From Hedera helix (lineage: Eukaryota > Streptophyta > Magnoliopsida > Apiales > Araliaceae): a stretch of DNA of 64,000 bases. Every line of letters starts with the position of its first letter. Position 1 is the stretch's first letter. The stretch is from assembly GCA_947179155.2 (NCBI GenBank), contig OX359265.1, forward strand, positions 568,001 through 632,000, in the 5' to 3' direction. The notes below the pieces were generated by a model that saw nothing but the letters and a program-made list of their open reading frames with translations, was not told where the DNA came from and did no database searches. Of the stretch, positions 34,544 through 46,507 are shown one piece after another. Made by a program: the position numbers and the translations under genes.

Positions 34544-37500
34544 TCAAGCAGATCCATGTACATCGTCGGCCAATTCCTTTCCTTGCGTCTCAAACGGAAA
34601 TAACACAACACTTAGTCCCGAAAGAATTATCATAAATTCAAACACTAGAACTGCAACCATTTGATTGCAATCACCTGCTAATCCAACAGCTACTAAGGGG
34701 CATACCATGCCACCAATTCTTCCAACTGCGGTCGTAATTCCAACACCAGTTGATCTTATATTAGTTGGATACACCTACGTGAAACAGAGATAATTAAGGG
34801 AGGAGAGATAAAAATGACAACTCAAAATCCCACCAACTCTTTCAATTGGTGTTTATATCACCGAAAGAGATTAGTGCTTAGACTATGTATGCTGTAAACT
34901 CAGACAAAAAAAGACAAGAATAAACATGCAAGACTTATAAAATATTTTTATAAAACACTGATAGTATAATAGAAGAGGATTAGTTCACTGTTTAGCTTAA
35001 ATTTTTCTGACCGTCATAAATTGATAAGCAAGACTGCATACTTCTCTTCACTCAAAAATTGTAAACTTGTATTTCTTAGTTTTTTTTCTTTCTTTCAAAA
35101 TAAAATAATAACAGCAAATTAACATTTTCCAGTCCTGCTACTTAGAATTTGCAACAAGTACCCAGTTAGGGGAAGAAATTTTAGTGGTAAGAACTGGGGG
35201 GTGGAGGTGGCTTGCTCATCTCTGAAAGAAAAGCGCTATGTTGTGAAGGCTATCCTTTTCATATGACATTTATCTCACAAAGTAATGCAAATACAAGCAC
35301 CGTTGGTAATATTTGTATGGGTTAATTACACATATGTTACAACAAGTTTCATCACTTTCATAATTCGGTCCCAAAGTATTTGGGTTTACAACTTACTACA
35401 TGAAGTATATAATTTCACATAGTTTGGCCCCCGAAAGCAAATTTAGGCCGGAATACCTGACCCGTCCATGACTTTGAGCGGGTCATCAATGTTTTATACC
35501 ATTTGACCATATAAATATACGGGTTTATTACACTTGTATTATATCAAGTATCACCAAATTCATAATTCGGCTACCAAAGTATTCAAATACCATTTGACTT
35601 TATTAAAAAAAATTAAAATACTTCTAAATACAATTAACCCTAGAATAAAATACTTTTAAATACAAATAACCTCAAATTAACATACTTATAAATACAACTA
35701 ACCCCAAACTAAATCAAACAAAGGATAAATCTACATACAAAGCATCTAAACACAAAACCAAACACTACATCCATCTAAACCATTAAAAAATAAAAATTAG
35801 CACGAATTTCAGTGTAAAACTCCATTTTTTAATGGTCAAAATCAATTTTGTGTTTGGATGTGGTGTACTATACTTATTCTCAAACAAAATATATAATTCA
35901 AGTTAAATAATTAAAACTCACTAATTAATTCAAATAAAAACAATAACTAAAATAAAATAATTAAAAATCAAATACTAACTAAATCAAATAAAATATATAA
36001 TTCAATTTAAATAATTAAAACTCACTAATTAATTCAAATAAAAACAATAACTAAAATAAAATAATTAAAAATCAAATACTAACTTGATCAAATAAAATTT
36101 ATAATTCAATTTAAATAATTAAAACTCACTAATTAATTCAAATAAAAGCAATAACTAAAATAAAATAATTAAAAATCAAATACTAACTAAAGCAAATAAA
36201 ATATATAATTCAATTTAAAAAATTAAAACTCACTAATTAATTCCAATAAAAACAATAACTAACACAAAATAATTAAAATTCAAATACTAACTTAATCAAA
36301 TAAAATAATTAAAAAACCTTAACTAAATCAAATAAAATATATAATTCCCCTTAATAATCTGCTTTGGCTTTGTTTCCTTCATCATCATCTTCTAATAGCT
36401 ACATTCGCCTAAAAGGAAGCCATCTCCACCAATTGTTGGAGGATGCCGACAATGGCTGGTTCTGGCAAAAATGATTGGGTTTTCTGGGATTTGGGGGAGC
36501 ATAATAGAGGAATGGGGATGGACGGAAGTAATAGAAAAAGGTGGCCATTGTAATTGATGGTGCAAAATTAGGGAAGAGAGATGAGTAAATGAATCGAATA
36601 TTTGGTTTCTAAGTTGTGGTGGTGATCAAATGGTAATAGCATGAGAATGAATGGTGTGGATAACTGCCCTTAGGGTGGAGGCTGGTGGCATAAGGCGGTG
36701 GGAGTTTCTGGTTTAGAGGCCACGAAACCTTAGGAGAGAGAAAATTGAGTGATGAAAATACATGTATTAATTTTGTTTTAACTTTGGGGGCCGAATTATA
36801 AATTTGATGGTATTTGGTGTAACATATTTTTAAGTCAAACTATATTGTATACGGTCAAATATACGGTCAAACCGTATACAAAAACTTTTTTGGCCGGCAT
36901 TTACGTATTCCGGCCAATTTTGGCTGGAATCTGCTTTCGGGGGCCAAACTATGTGAAATTAGGTACTTCATATAGTAAATTTTAAGGTCAAATACTTTGG
37001 GGGCCGAATTATAAAAGTGATGAAACTTAGTGTAACATATGTGTAATTAACTCTATTTTTATTCACTTTGACAATGTTGAGACAGGCTGGAAAAATAAAG
37101 TTTGAGAAACAATAGACGTACCTCAGGGGCATAAATACACGCCACTATGAAGGTTGCTGAAATGAACATCCGAGCTCCAAACAACAGGACAGTGGTCAAC
37201 CATTCCTGCTGATGGGCGACCAATGGTAGAAGTAGAATGAAACCTAAAATGAACATAACGAGCATGGAAAGCTTGCGACCTACTCTGTCCACAATAAATG
37301 CTGATAAAACAAGCCCAGGAAGTTCTGAAGATAACGGTTAGGCATGTTAGCTGACAATTATTAAGTAAAATAAAATTAACTGAGAATGGGCTAAGAGAAA
37401 ACAACAAAACCCAAAGCTAAAACTGCTCTACCTGCCAAACTAGTGACAAATACATCCAAGTAGAGGCTGGCATCGTCTGTACTTTTTGAATGCAAAGTAC

Positions 37501-40500
37501 TCGTGCTACAATTACTTTTCCCACCGCTCAGCTCAGAGGTGAGCAATATAATGCCATAGTATGAGAACGTATTCCCAAAGTATAATAACCATAGCAGAAG
37601 TGTCGTTCTAATTAATTTTGGTGAAAAAATTACAAACATAGATAAGGATCTTGTTTCAGAATTCTCAGACTTCTCTCTTGTTGAGGAAAGTAATTGGGTT
37701 TCTTCAGATGAAGCTAACTCTTCATCCAGCTCAGTTATGCGATAAGAAACAAGTATGCCAGGAGGAAGCTCTCGTCGGTTTAGTATAGCCCCTTTATGGA
37801 GGATATCGTGTGCCTCAGTTGTTCTTCGTTTCATACATAGATACCTTGGAGACTCTGGTACGACACCATTGAAGAGAAGCAGAACAAAAGATGGTAGAGA
37901 AGAAAGTACAAGGAGCCACCTCCAACCCAACCTTGGCATGACAATCTGCAACAAAACAACCATGAAATTCTATTTCCCGTCTTTTCCCATGTCAAATCAT
38001 GAAAAATAATATAGGAAGCAGGGTATGATCAAGGTTCCTTTTCAAACTTCTTCGAAGGTAACATCATTATATTGTCAAGAAAAACCTTTGTAAAATTTAG
38101 ATAGGCTACAAGGGAAATTTATCAATGACAATTCGAGGATATACAAAAGAAAACTATTGAATGTAAGGATAATTATCTCATTAAAGCCCAATAGGCAGAC
38201 CCAAACAAATCAAGATGAGTATGAACCTTAAGTTTAGATGAAAACCTTGTCTAAGTAGACTCAGAAAGCCAGAAGGAATTCATCTAGCAATTTTTATATT
38301 GCACGATTCAAAGGCTTCGTTGAACTCCACAGGACCTTGTTTCTATATGCTAAATTGCTAATCAATATTTCCAGATTCCCATATTATTGCAAAAATTATG
38401 GAATCTTTGATTGGTGATTAAAAGAATTCAGAAGTCATAAGCCTAAATACTTATAAGTTAAATATTAGAAGTTAAGAAACATCCATTAGAATAATATAAG
38501 GCCATGTTACTCTTTGTGGTTGCTGTGTTACATTACGTTCCATCAATAGATAAATAAGGGCAACCGAGTTTTTTGCGGTAATCAATTGACCTAAGTTGAA
38601 ACAAACAGAAAGCAACTTAAGACTAATGCATAGCATTTCTTTATGCAGGTACTTAAGTGTTGCCGTTTTACATTACATTCCATAAATAGATAAATAGGGC
38701 CAATTTAGCTTTTGTGAGAAAATCAATTGCTATAAGTTGAAACAAATAGAATGCAACTAGAGACTCGTGCATAACATTTCTTTATGCAGGTACTTAAGTT
38801 TTGATGAACCCAGGGAAGGCATATTAAACATACCCATGCAAGTGAGGCCTCAAAAATTGTTCCGACAGTCCAGAAACTTGAAAAAATAATCATCCACCTT
38901 CCTCTTTTTGGAGTAGGAACAAACTCTAGAAACCATGATGTAAAAACATGCCCACATCCCAGACCAATACCAACCAAAAAACGAAGAGCCACCAATAATA
39001 AATAATTTGGTGAGAAAGCACTTAATAAACCAGCTCCACCCGTAATTAACGCTGCACCAAGAAAACCCTTTCTGGAAGGGGTAAAATATTAGACGCGCAT
39101 GTGCAGAAACTCCAGACAAAAATCTTATATCACCATATGACCTCGTATGCAGAAAGGTTAAGTATAGAGCCATTAACTTTCTTCATCATTGAAACAACTG
39201 AGCACCTGGTTAAAACAACAGAACTGTACACAAGTGTAGTTTGACTCCAACAGATGCAGGTTTATCTTGTATTCAAATTATAGAATCTTCAGCAAGGTCA
39301 AAGTATAGAAAATAAATAAAAAATGAATGAATCAGAACTCAGAAGAATCAAAACATACATGACCTTAAAATTTCCATTTCTAAGGAAACTTATGAATCGT
39401 ATATGTCACCCCTAAGGCAGAAGTATGTTTCACAAGGTTTCCTTCTCCATTGAGACCTCTCATGCATTCATGTAGACCTCTCTCTCTCGTGGTCAAAAGG
39501 GCATTATTAGCTTCTTATAATGTACTTGAGTGCATCAAGTTCTTTGCTCTTTCTTTATGCATAACCCAAGAGACCTAGAAGAAGCTTCAAAATTCTTCAA
39601 TGATGAAAGCAACATAAAGATCATTCAACGATACTAATATGACAGCTAATATAAGTATCACATCAACACTCGAGAGAACCAATTTTACACAAAAAATTAA
39701 ATCTTCGACCTTTTAAGAAACTCTAAAAAATTGGCGATTCAGAATTCAACTCAACAGGTTCTCAATGCCAAAGTATCAAATAGTGTTCCAGATTATTACT
39801 ACTTTTCTTGCGTAGCATGGATAAATGGTTTGTGAATTTTTGTTCGAAATAGTAATCAAAGAGACCAAAGAAAGCATACTTCATATTTAATAGTTCAGAA
39901 TTTGACTCAACATGCCAAACAACCAAAATGGTATTCCAGATTATTGCTACTTTTCTTGTGTAGCACGTATAAATGGATTAATAATTATTTTTGAGAATAA
40001 CAAAGAGACCAAATGAGTGTGCCCTTCATATTTCAAATGGACTACAATGACATACTAAAGGACTAATATCAAAATTCAAAAGCAGACAAAATTAACAAGG
40101 TCAATATTATTTCACTTACAAAGAGAAGTAGACTAAAATGTATGAGCCTCAAAGCTAAGCATCATCCTGAGCAATAATTTTATGAGATAGAAAGTAACAA
40201 AACATGTTTTCAGTAACTGCTGGAGTAGTCACACAAGATGTTATTGCTTTTCATTACTCTCTGATTAAATTTGACAAAAAAAATGCAAAGTTAAGATGAG
40301 AAAATGGAAATATCTTACTTCCTTCCATAGGTATCTGATATCAGGCCCCATGAGTATGCTCCAACTAGCATGCCAGCAAAAACCACAGTTGATATCAAGC
40401 TCTCTTCACTAGATGAGAGTCCCCACTCAGTCTGAACTTCTCGCCCAATAAAAGAGAGAATCATCATTTCCATCGCTTCTGCGATCCAACCAAGTCCAGC

Positions 40501-40590
40501 ATAAGCAAGCACAAGACCCTGGAAATTCCCAAACCCAATTGTAGATAGTGCTTCATCCAAAGTGTACACAGTGTGGCTTTGATCTCCCAT
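34544..40590 (-). CDS. OCT7: MFS transporter of the NIAP / organic cation-carnitine transporter 7 type, 5 coding exons
   Basis: Exons are 40590-40319, 39071-38834, 37945-37432, 37324-37122 and 34774-34544: 1458 nt, 485 residues, with phases consistent throughout. The N-terminus MGDQSHTVYTLDEALSTIGFG followed by AGLGWIAEAMEMMILSF closely matches Arabidopsis At3g13050 as I remember it (nicotinate transporter NIAP, also called OCT7). Twelve membrane helices are expected; visible MFS signatures are the loops DTYGRKK and DRVGRK and the blocks GLGCGHVFTSWFLEFVP, FWTVGTIFEASLAW, LPLVAHQQEWLTTVLLFGAR and RSTGVGITTAVGRIGGMVCPL. The central loop with TQLLSS lies in exon 3. An acceptor (attcttcag) directly abuts the ATG, so a 5'UTR intron is likely. 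Substrate is inferred from the family. Confidence 0.88.
35321..37051. mobile_element. long-TIR element (Mutator-like) in transporter intron 4
   Basis: The ends gttaattacacatatgttac and their inverse frame a 1731-bp block with inverted repeats of about 150 bp, including a shared cataattcgg...ccaaagtattt segment and a ctttcgggggccaaactatgtg segment. No clear 9-bp target duplication was found. Inside are four copies of a 104-bp tandem repeat (about 35885-36300) and a less AT-rich stretch (about 36360-36720) that may be captured sequence. No transposase frame seen. Confidence 0.7.
35885..36305. repeat. 104-bp tandem repeat, about four copies
   Basis: The word ataattcaa recurs with its ttca at 35897, 36001, 36105 and 36209, exactly 104 bp apart. 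Units contain aattaaaactcactaatta. The array lies inside the long-TIR element. Confidence 0.85.
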
Positions 40591-43533
40591 CTGAAGAATT
40601 ATATAAAGACGATTTGAGAATGTACACCAGAATACATATTATTCACCGACTTTTCTCAATACTAAAATTGTATAAACATGCAACACACTCTATAGTATAG
40701 TCACTAGCAAATAAAGACCTTTTTATAAGTATCAATGTAATATTAGAGGATCTTATAGACTATAGGAAAGATTACAACCTCAGTCTGTGTATAGAAAATA
40801 AGATCATTATGTGGTCTGTTTGCATAGGAACTTGGGACTTATCCTGATGAAGTATCTAGTATTTTAAATTAGCAACGAATCTACTAAACAAAGAGGATAC
40901 ATCACAGAAAAGATAGGCTCATAGGCAGCTAAGATCCTCATTAAGGACCCACCCAATTTGATAAAAAAACTGACCAGCCCAAATTCCATATCTTGTCAAG
41001 AATGTCTTATATGTGTGAACTCTAATTTCTAATGAATAATGTAATTAAATAACTTGCCTTGGTTATTTTGTTTATAATTTATAATCAAAAGTTTTATCCC
41101 TTTGATTGCTAAAAGGTGATTTTTGGTTTAATTAACCTTAATATGATTAATTAGTACTAATCTTAATTGATTAAGGTAATCATATTTAGAGTTTACCAAA
41201 CCAAAGTTTAATGATTAGTGAAAGATTAGTTAAACTAATTATGATTAATTAGTGTTAAACCATTATTACTAATGGTGAGTAAGCATGATGACTAGGCTCA
41301 CTTGATAAAAGACACCTACGAGACTTTTTGACACGTATTAACCTACTTAAGCTTGAAAGATAAGAGAGATCAGATTTTTAACTAAGAGGAGCTTGTCTCT
41401 ATACAAGAAACTAGGTCATGTTAAAGGAAGAGAAAATAAGAAGAAACTAAGGCAAGTTTTAAAAGGATTCCTAGCTTTATGTTCTTCACATATAATAGGT
41501 AGGGAACTCTAATACATCTTTCAATCGGTATACTTGTTTTGATTCTTGGTTTGGTTCAATGTGATCATTTATTTTCTCTTGTATAACTTGATTTATTAAA
41601 GACGTTTACAATGATTCATGCACATTTTCATATTTATGTGACATTTAAATATGAAGTTATTCATGTTTACAAGTTTATTAGAGATTTATTGAATGATTTG
41701 GTGAAGTGTATATTATATATATATACAAATCATATATCATATATTAGTATATGAAAGGTTTATAAGAGATGTATATTAACATATACATGTGCTGAAACTG
41801 TAGTCGGTCATAGTTTTTGATACAAGTTCCAAGGTTTGGTTTGTAAGATTTAACCACTAGTTTTCCTTGAAATTTTTATACGTTAAACGTAAGTCTAGTT
41901 TCTCTCTACCAAGCATTAAGTTAATAAGAAGTGTTTTAGTATTTTATTAAATTCATGCAAATGTGCAGCTTATAACATTCTGCACACTGATTTTCTGAAC
42001 GCATAAGCCAAATTTGAGTAGGAATAGCTCACTTGTTATATAACGTAATTTGGTGATTCTTGAAACAAAAATGTAGCCCCGAAAGTGTAGTTTCTATTAC
42101 AAGTGGAATGAATGCTGAAGACTTAATAAAGGAAGAGTTATAGCAATTCTATTGAACTATAGTAATGCTGAAATATTTGTGAAACACTCTTTAGATAGTA
42201 GATAATTATGTTTACACAATTTTTAGTATCCGTCTTATAGTATGTAGTGTAAGGCTGAGAAATTTATATAAACATGTGAATATTTTCTATTTGATCACAT
42301 CATGCATTCATTTATGATTTTGAAGGTGAGTGGTGACAAATTTATTATGCATTGACATTTGATTGTGTAGTTGACATTGAAAGTTATAAAGGTTGGTTCC
42401 TAGCCAAAATTAGGATACGATTTCCCTCGAGGATGACTCCGGGACAAATCCACTAAAAGTAGGAGGTTACTAATGGTTGGTTCTTGGCCGAAATCAGGAT
42501 GTTACTATGGTTGGTTCCTAGCCAAAATTAGGATATCAATTTGTTGAGATGCTATAAAGATTATGTTCTTGTTGAATGCTTATGAGAAAGAAAGGTGACA
42601 AAGATAAGGAAAGTTTATTGCAAGCTAATTATGTTGCATCGAAGATTAATTTTTACATTTGCACGATTTTGCTTGTGGTTGCATTAGACCTTGATTTAAA
42701 GTTGTAATAGTATTCTTTATTTGGCTTGTGAAGCTCACCTCTATCTACCTTTTTCAGGGACTTTTGAAAAGGAAAGAAAGAGAAGAAGTTTGAGATGACT
42801 AGATACTTTATGGCATTCTTATAAGTTATAACAACAGCCAAAACTAATTTTGAATCACTTGTGATATTTGTTTTCTAGATTCCTTGCTTGATCACATTAG
42901 AAAAAGCATATTTTAATGATAAATCCTCTAGTTCCATTCAACAACTGGAAATGTAGTTTTCCAAACTAGGTCAGTGATTCAGAAAGTATTTATCCTCAAC
43001 AATCTACAATCACAAATCCCCTTGTTTTCTTGTCACCAGTTCATATCACTTTGTAATGACAATCCTAATCATATGACTTCCAGTTGATATCCCTAGTAAT
43101 ATTGCTCTTCAGAATCAAAAAGCAACCATCAGACTTTTGGATAAACATTTTTTGGGTCCAAATAATCAAATTTGCCACAATCAGAAAATCATGGGTGGAT
43201 TCTTAGAATCTAGACTGAGAATCAAAGATCCAAATAAAATAAGCACTAAAAAAAAGTGAATCAAAATAGCCTCCCACTGTTTTACTGATTCCGTTTTATT
43301 TGAACCAAAGCCAATAAGGAAAGAAAAGGATTTCTCCTACAAGAGTAACAAGAACCCTAACAATTCATGTATTATAAGTTCTTCTCTGTTTACACGTGCA
43401 AATTAGGTAAATAGACTTGCATATCAATATCCAATTGACATCAAATTATATTCGAAAAGAATAATGATGAAAAGATTAAAAAAACTTCAAAATAAAAATA
43501 AATAAAAAATAAAAAGAAGAAGAAATATGATAC
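40591..43533 (-). other. probable 5'UTR intron of the transporter gene
   Basis: An acceptor lies at the ATG (40590), and a donor-like aaag|gtatca on the minus strand near 43533 could be its partner. The transcript start is probably near 43.5-44.6 kb. The intron holds AT-rich DNA and a possible LTR remnant. Confidence 0.5.
41012..42896 (+). mobile_element. possible solo LTR in the transporter leader intron
   Basis: The layout resembles a large gypsy LTR: start tgtgtgaac, a TATA-like atataatagg near 41490, three ggttggttc(c/t)(t/t)(a/g)gcc repeats at about 42391-42530, a gaagctcacctctatctacc segment like the gagctcacc segment near the end of the chromovirus LTR, and end gatcaca. Flanks ttata and ttaga match at four of five bases. 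The termini are tentative. Confidence 0.35.
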
Positions 43534-44948
43534 CTTTAAAAGTGACTGGTGTACTGTTATCCGTGATTGATTTGCAACATGAGCAAATACCTCGCCTTCA
43601 CTTAAGTCAAACAGTAAACCTCCTTGCAGCTGCAGTTATACAAAATCTTCTTCCAACAAAAGCAAAAGCAGAAGACTTCATATAATTTAGTGACAAATAT
43701 GCTTGATTGAGAAATTGTTAAGTGAGACCAACACCAAAATGGGAAGAGTTTTCTAACTAGAGATAGCTACGGCCAAGTTGATACGTTTTATAGTTTCAGT
43801 AATCTTAACCAGCGTCCTACCAGATTTTTACTTGTCTGGCCAATGGCCTTACCATGAACATCCTAAAAATTTCCTATCTGACGGGCGTTCTATATTTAGG
43901 AACAATTAAAAAAAAAGTCAGTCAGAGCCTCAGAAACCATAAAAGTTTAGGTGAATTTATGAAACCAGTTCGCCAAAATCAACGTCAGATAACATTAATT
44001 CTAGCATAATGGAGATAGTCTAGTCAACCAAATTCTCATGCCTAATAATTCTAACAGAGCAGCAGGTCTATTTGGCATCATAAAAGGAACTAAATGATTG
44101 ATTTGCAGGTCCAAATCCTATAAAATTCAGTATATAAATCATTCAAATAGATTTGATACCCAGTTCATTACAATCCTTGGCATTTTGTACGATAACCAAT
44201 CAAATAATCCAATATCAAGTGAAAAGGAGGGATTTGTTGATTCCCAGTTTTGTGAAAGCCCGTGAGAGAGAAATTGGAAAACCAAAAAACCATTGATGTA
44301 ACAGAAATTAAACAATATAGCAAGCACATCATATAATTAAAGCATTTGGCTGTATGAGCACTAAAAATTGTGGAATCAAAAGTAGAAAAATTGCAGAAAT
44401 TCTTACCCAGGAAAAAAGGGCTTGCAGAGCGAAAACCAAACCAAACCAAACCAAACCCAGATAAGGAAAGTCAATCCTTAATCGAATTTGCACCTAACAG
44501 TTTCATTCCCGTACACTACAATATATAAACCAAGCCAAGAAAAATCTACCGTTCTCCAAAAACAAAAAAGAAAAAGAAAAGGAAAAAAGATATATATATA
44601 TATATATATATATCCTTTTCTTGCTTGCTTGTAGTGTTTTTCTTCCTTTTTTTCCTCTGCTTGCTTGTAGTGTTTTTCTTCCTTATTTTTCCTTCCGACT
44701 CTTTTGGGTTTCCAACTCAAACTGTAGGGAGCATCTATTTATGTAGACTAAAATACATATTGCATCCGAATGTCGTAAGAATATTGAGTTTTCCACATAA
44801 AGGTTCTTTTTGTTAAATAAAATGTAACTTCAATTTTAAGTGTAAACTGAATTTTTTTAAATAAAAAAAAAATTAAATATATTTTTAATATTTAAATACA
44901 AATCTCAATTTATTTTTTTATAACTTTCGAGTATAATCATTAAAATGC
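43534..44948 (-). promoter_or_regulatory. transporter 5' leader and promoter region
   Basis: This is the upstream side of the transporter gene, probably including a first noncoding exon near 43534-43630. A (TA)n tract is at about 44590-44613, next to two near-identical copies of a tgcttgcttgtagtgttttt phrase about 36 bp apart. No coding evidence. Confidence 0.4.
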
Positions 44949-45052
44949 AAAGCTCAAAAAATTGTAAAAGATACCTTCCGCATATGTTTATGCATTTGTA
45001 AGACAAACATATGCAGCAGGTATCTTGTACAGCTTTTTGTGAGTTTATTTGC
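44949..45052. repeat. short inverted repeat able to form a hairpin
   Basis: Arms 44949-44989 and 45005-45052 are imperfect inverses around a 15-16-base loop; the best-paired core is agatacct...catatgttt against aaacatatg...aggtatct. It could be a tiny MITE or a small-RNA precursor. Confidence 0.55.
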
Positions 45053-45104
45053 TACGTAGTTTGTTGATCATAGGTGGGTGTTTTGCCACGCTCGGGAGTT
45101 ACAA

Positions 45105-45815
45105 TTATAATTTATTTATTAATTATAATTTATATTATTCTTTTATGTACTTTCAATATTTGTTAAATAATAGTCGTGTGATAGTATAAGTAATAACAAG
45201 TAACATTGTTGTGGTGTAGAGAAAAATAATTACAAATTAAGATCATCATGTTAGTTTATTATTTTAAAATAAAAATATATTTTTGAATAGAATTAAAAAA
45301 AATTATATCTATAATTTTAAAACAAAGCGAATATTAGCTAATTTTTTTTTTTTTATATATAAAGTGACTTTTAAATATTATTTGTTAAAATAGTTATACA
45401 TACAATCTTATCCAATAATTATATTCATATTTGCTTTTAGTGTTTAATAAAATCTATTGGCTCATCAAAACAAAAGAATAAAATTAAAAGAGGAATAACA
45501 ATAATCAAAAGAGGAGTATAAATGAATGTATTATATATTTTAAGTTTCTTACGGAAAAAAGATCAAATATAATTAAATGCCTACCAATTTACATACACGT
45601 TGAAATTGAATTATTTACAAATTTTATGAACGAGTTACTTACAAAGACAGAGAATCTACGAATTTTGATATATATATTTTATTAGATAATAAAAAATTAA
45701 AAATATCAACTAATTAAATTCAAGTATAATTTTATGAGTCAATTTAGTTTAGGACCAACTAAAAGATCTCAGTTAACTCATATAATAAAATATTATTTGT
45801 GTTATTATAATAAAT
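45105..45815 (+). repeat. dispersed AT-rich repeat, copy 2
   Basis: Second copy of the repeat at 95-705, same orientation and same order of landmarks, diverged by many substitutions and small indels. Confidence 0.6.
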
Positions 45816-46507
45816 ATAGATATTTTTATGATAAAAGATTTGAAACAAAATAAAAATATAAAATAATGCGATGTTAGTGATTAGTTATAGCTATTAGACT
45901 CGTCCATAATAAAATATGAACTAATTAATCAATTAAATAACTCATGACAAGTGACAAATAAATTAATCAATTTTAATCCATGTGTCACTTAGCTCAAAAG
46001 TATAGGTGATTTTTTTGGTAAATTTCAAGGTCACGAGTGTTCATGTGGAATTTAGTTAACCATGACTAAAATACAGATTCAACTCTAAAGTTATAAAATT
46101 TTTGAAATTTATATTTTAATATTTAAAATATATCTAAGTGCATATAAAAATTCTTTTTTACTTAAAAAAATACAGTTTGCACTCAAAATTGAAGGTGCAT
46201 TTTGTTTAACAGAAAGAACTTTGTGGTGTATTTTGTCTAGCAAAAAATTTTGAAATATGCATTTTGTTTGACAAAAAGAATTTTAAAGTGCACTTAAATA
46301 TGTTTTAAATGTTAGAGTGCAAAACTCAAAATTCTTATAACTTTGAGGGTGTAATGTGTACTTTAGTCTTTAACCATAAATGCTAAGTTATAGTCTCCTA
46401 TATTTATTAATCTTAAATTAAAATATAAAAGAAATGTCTTAAGGTCTTATATTTTTCTCTACACCACACAAATGCTACCTACCTAATTGTTTTGAATATC
46501 ACACTAT

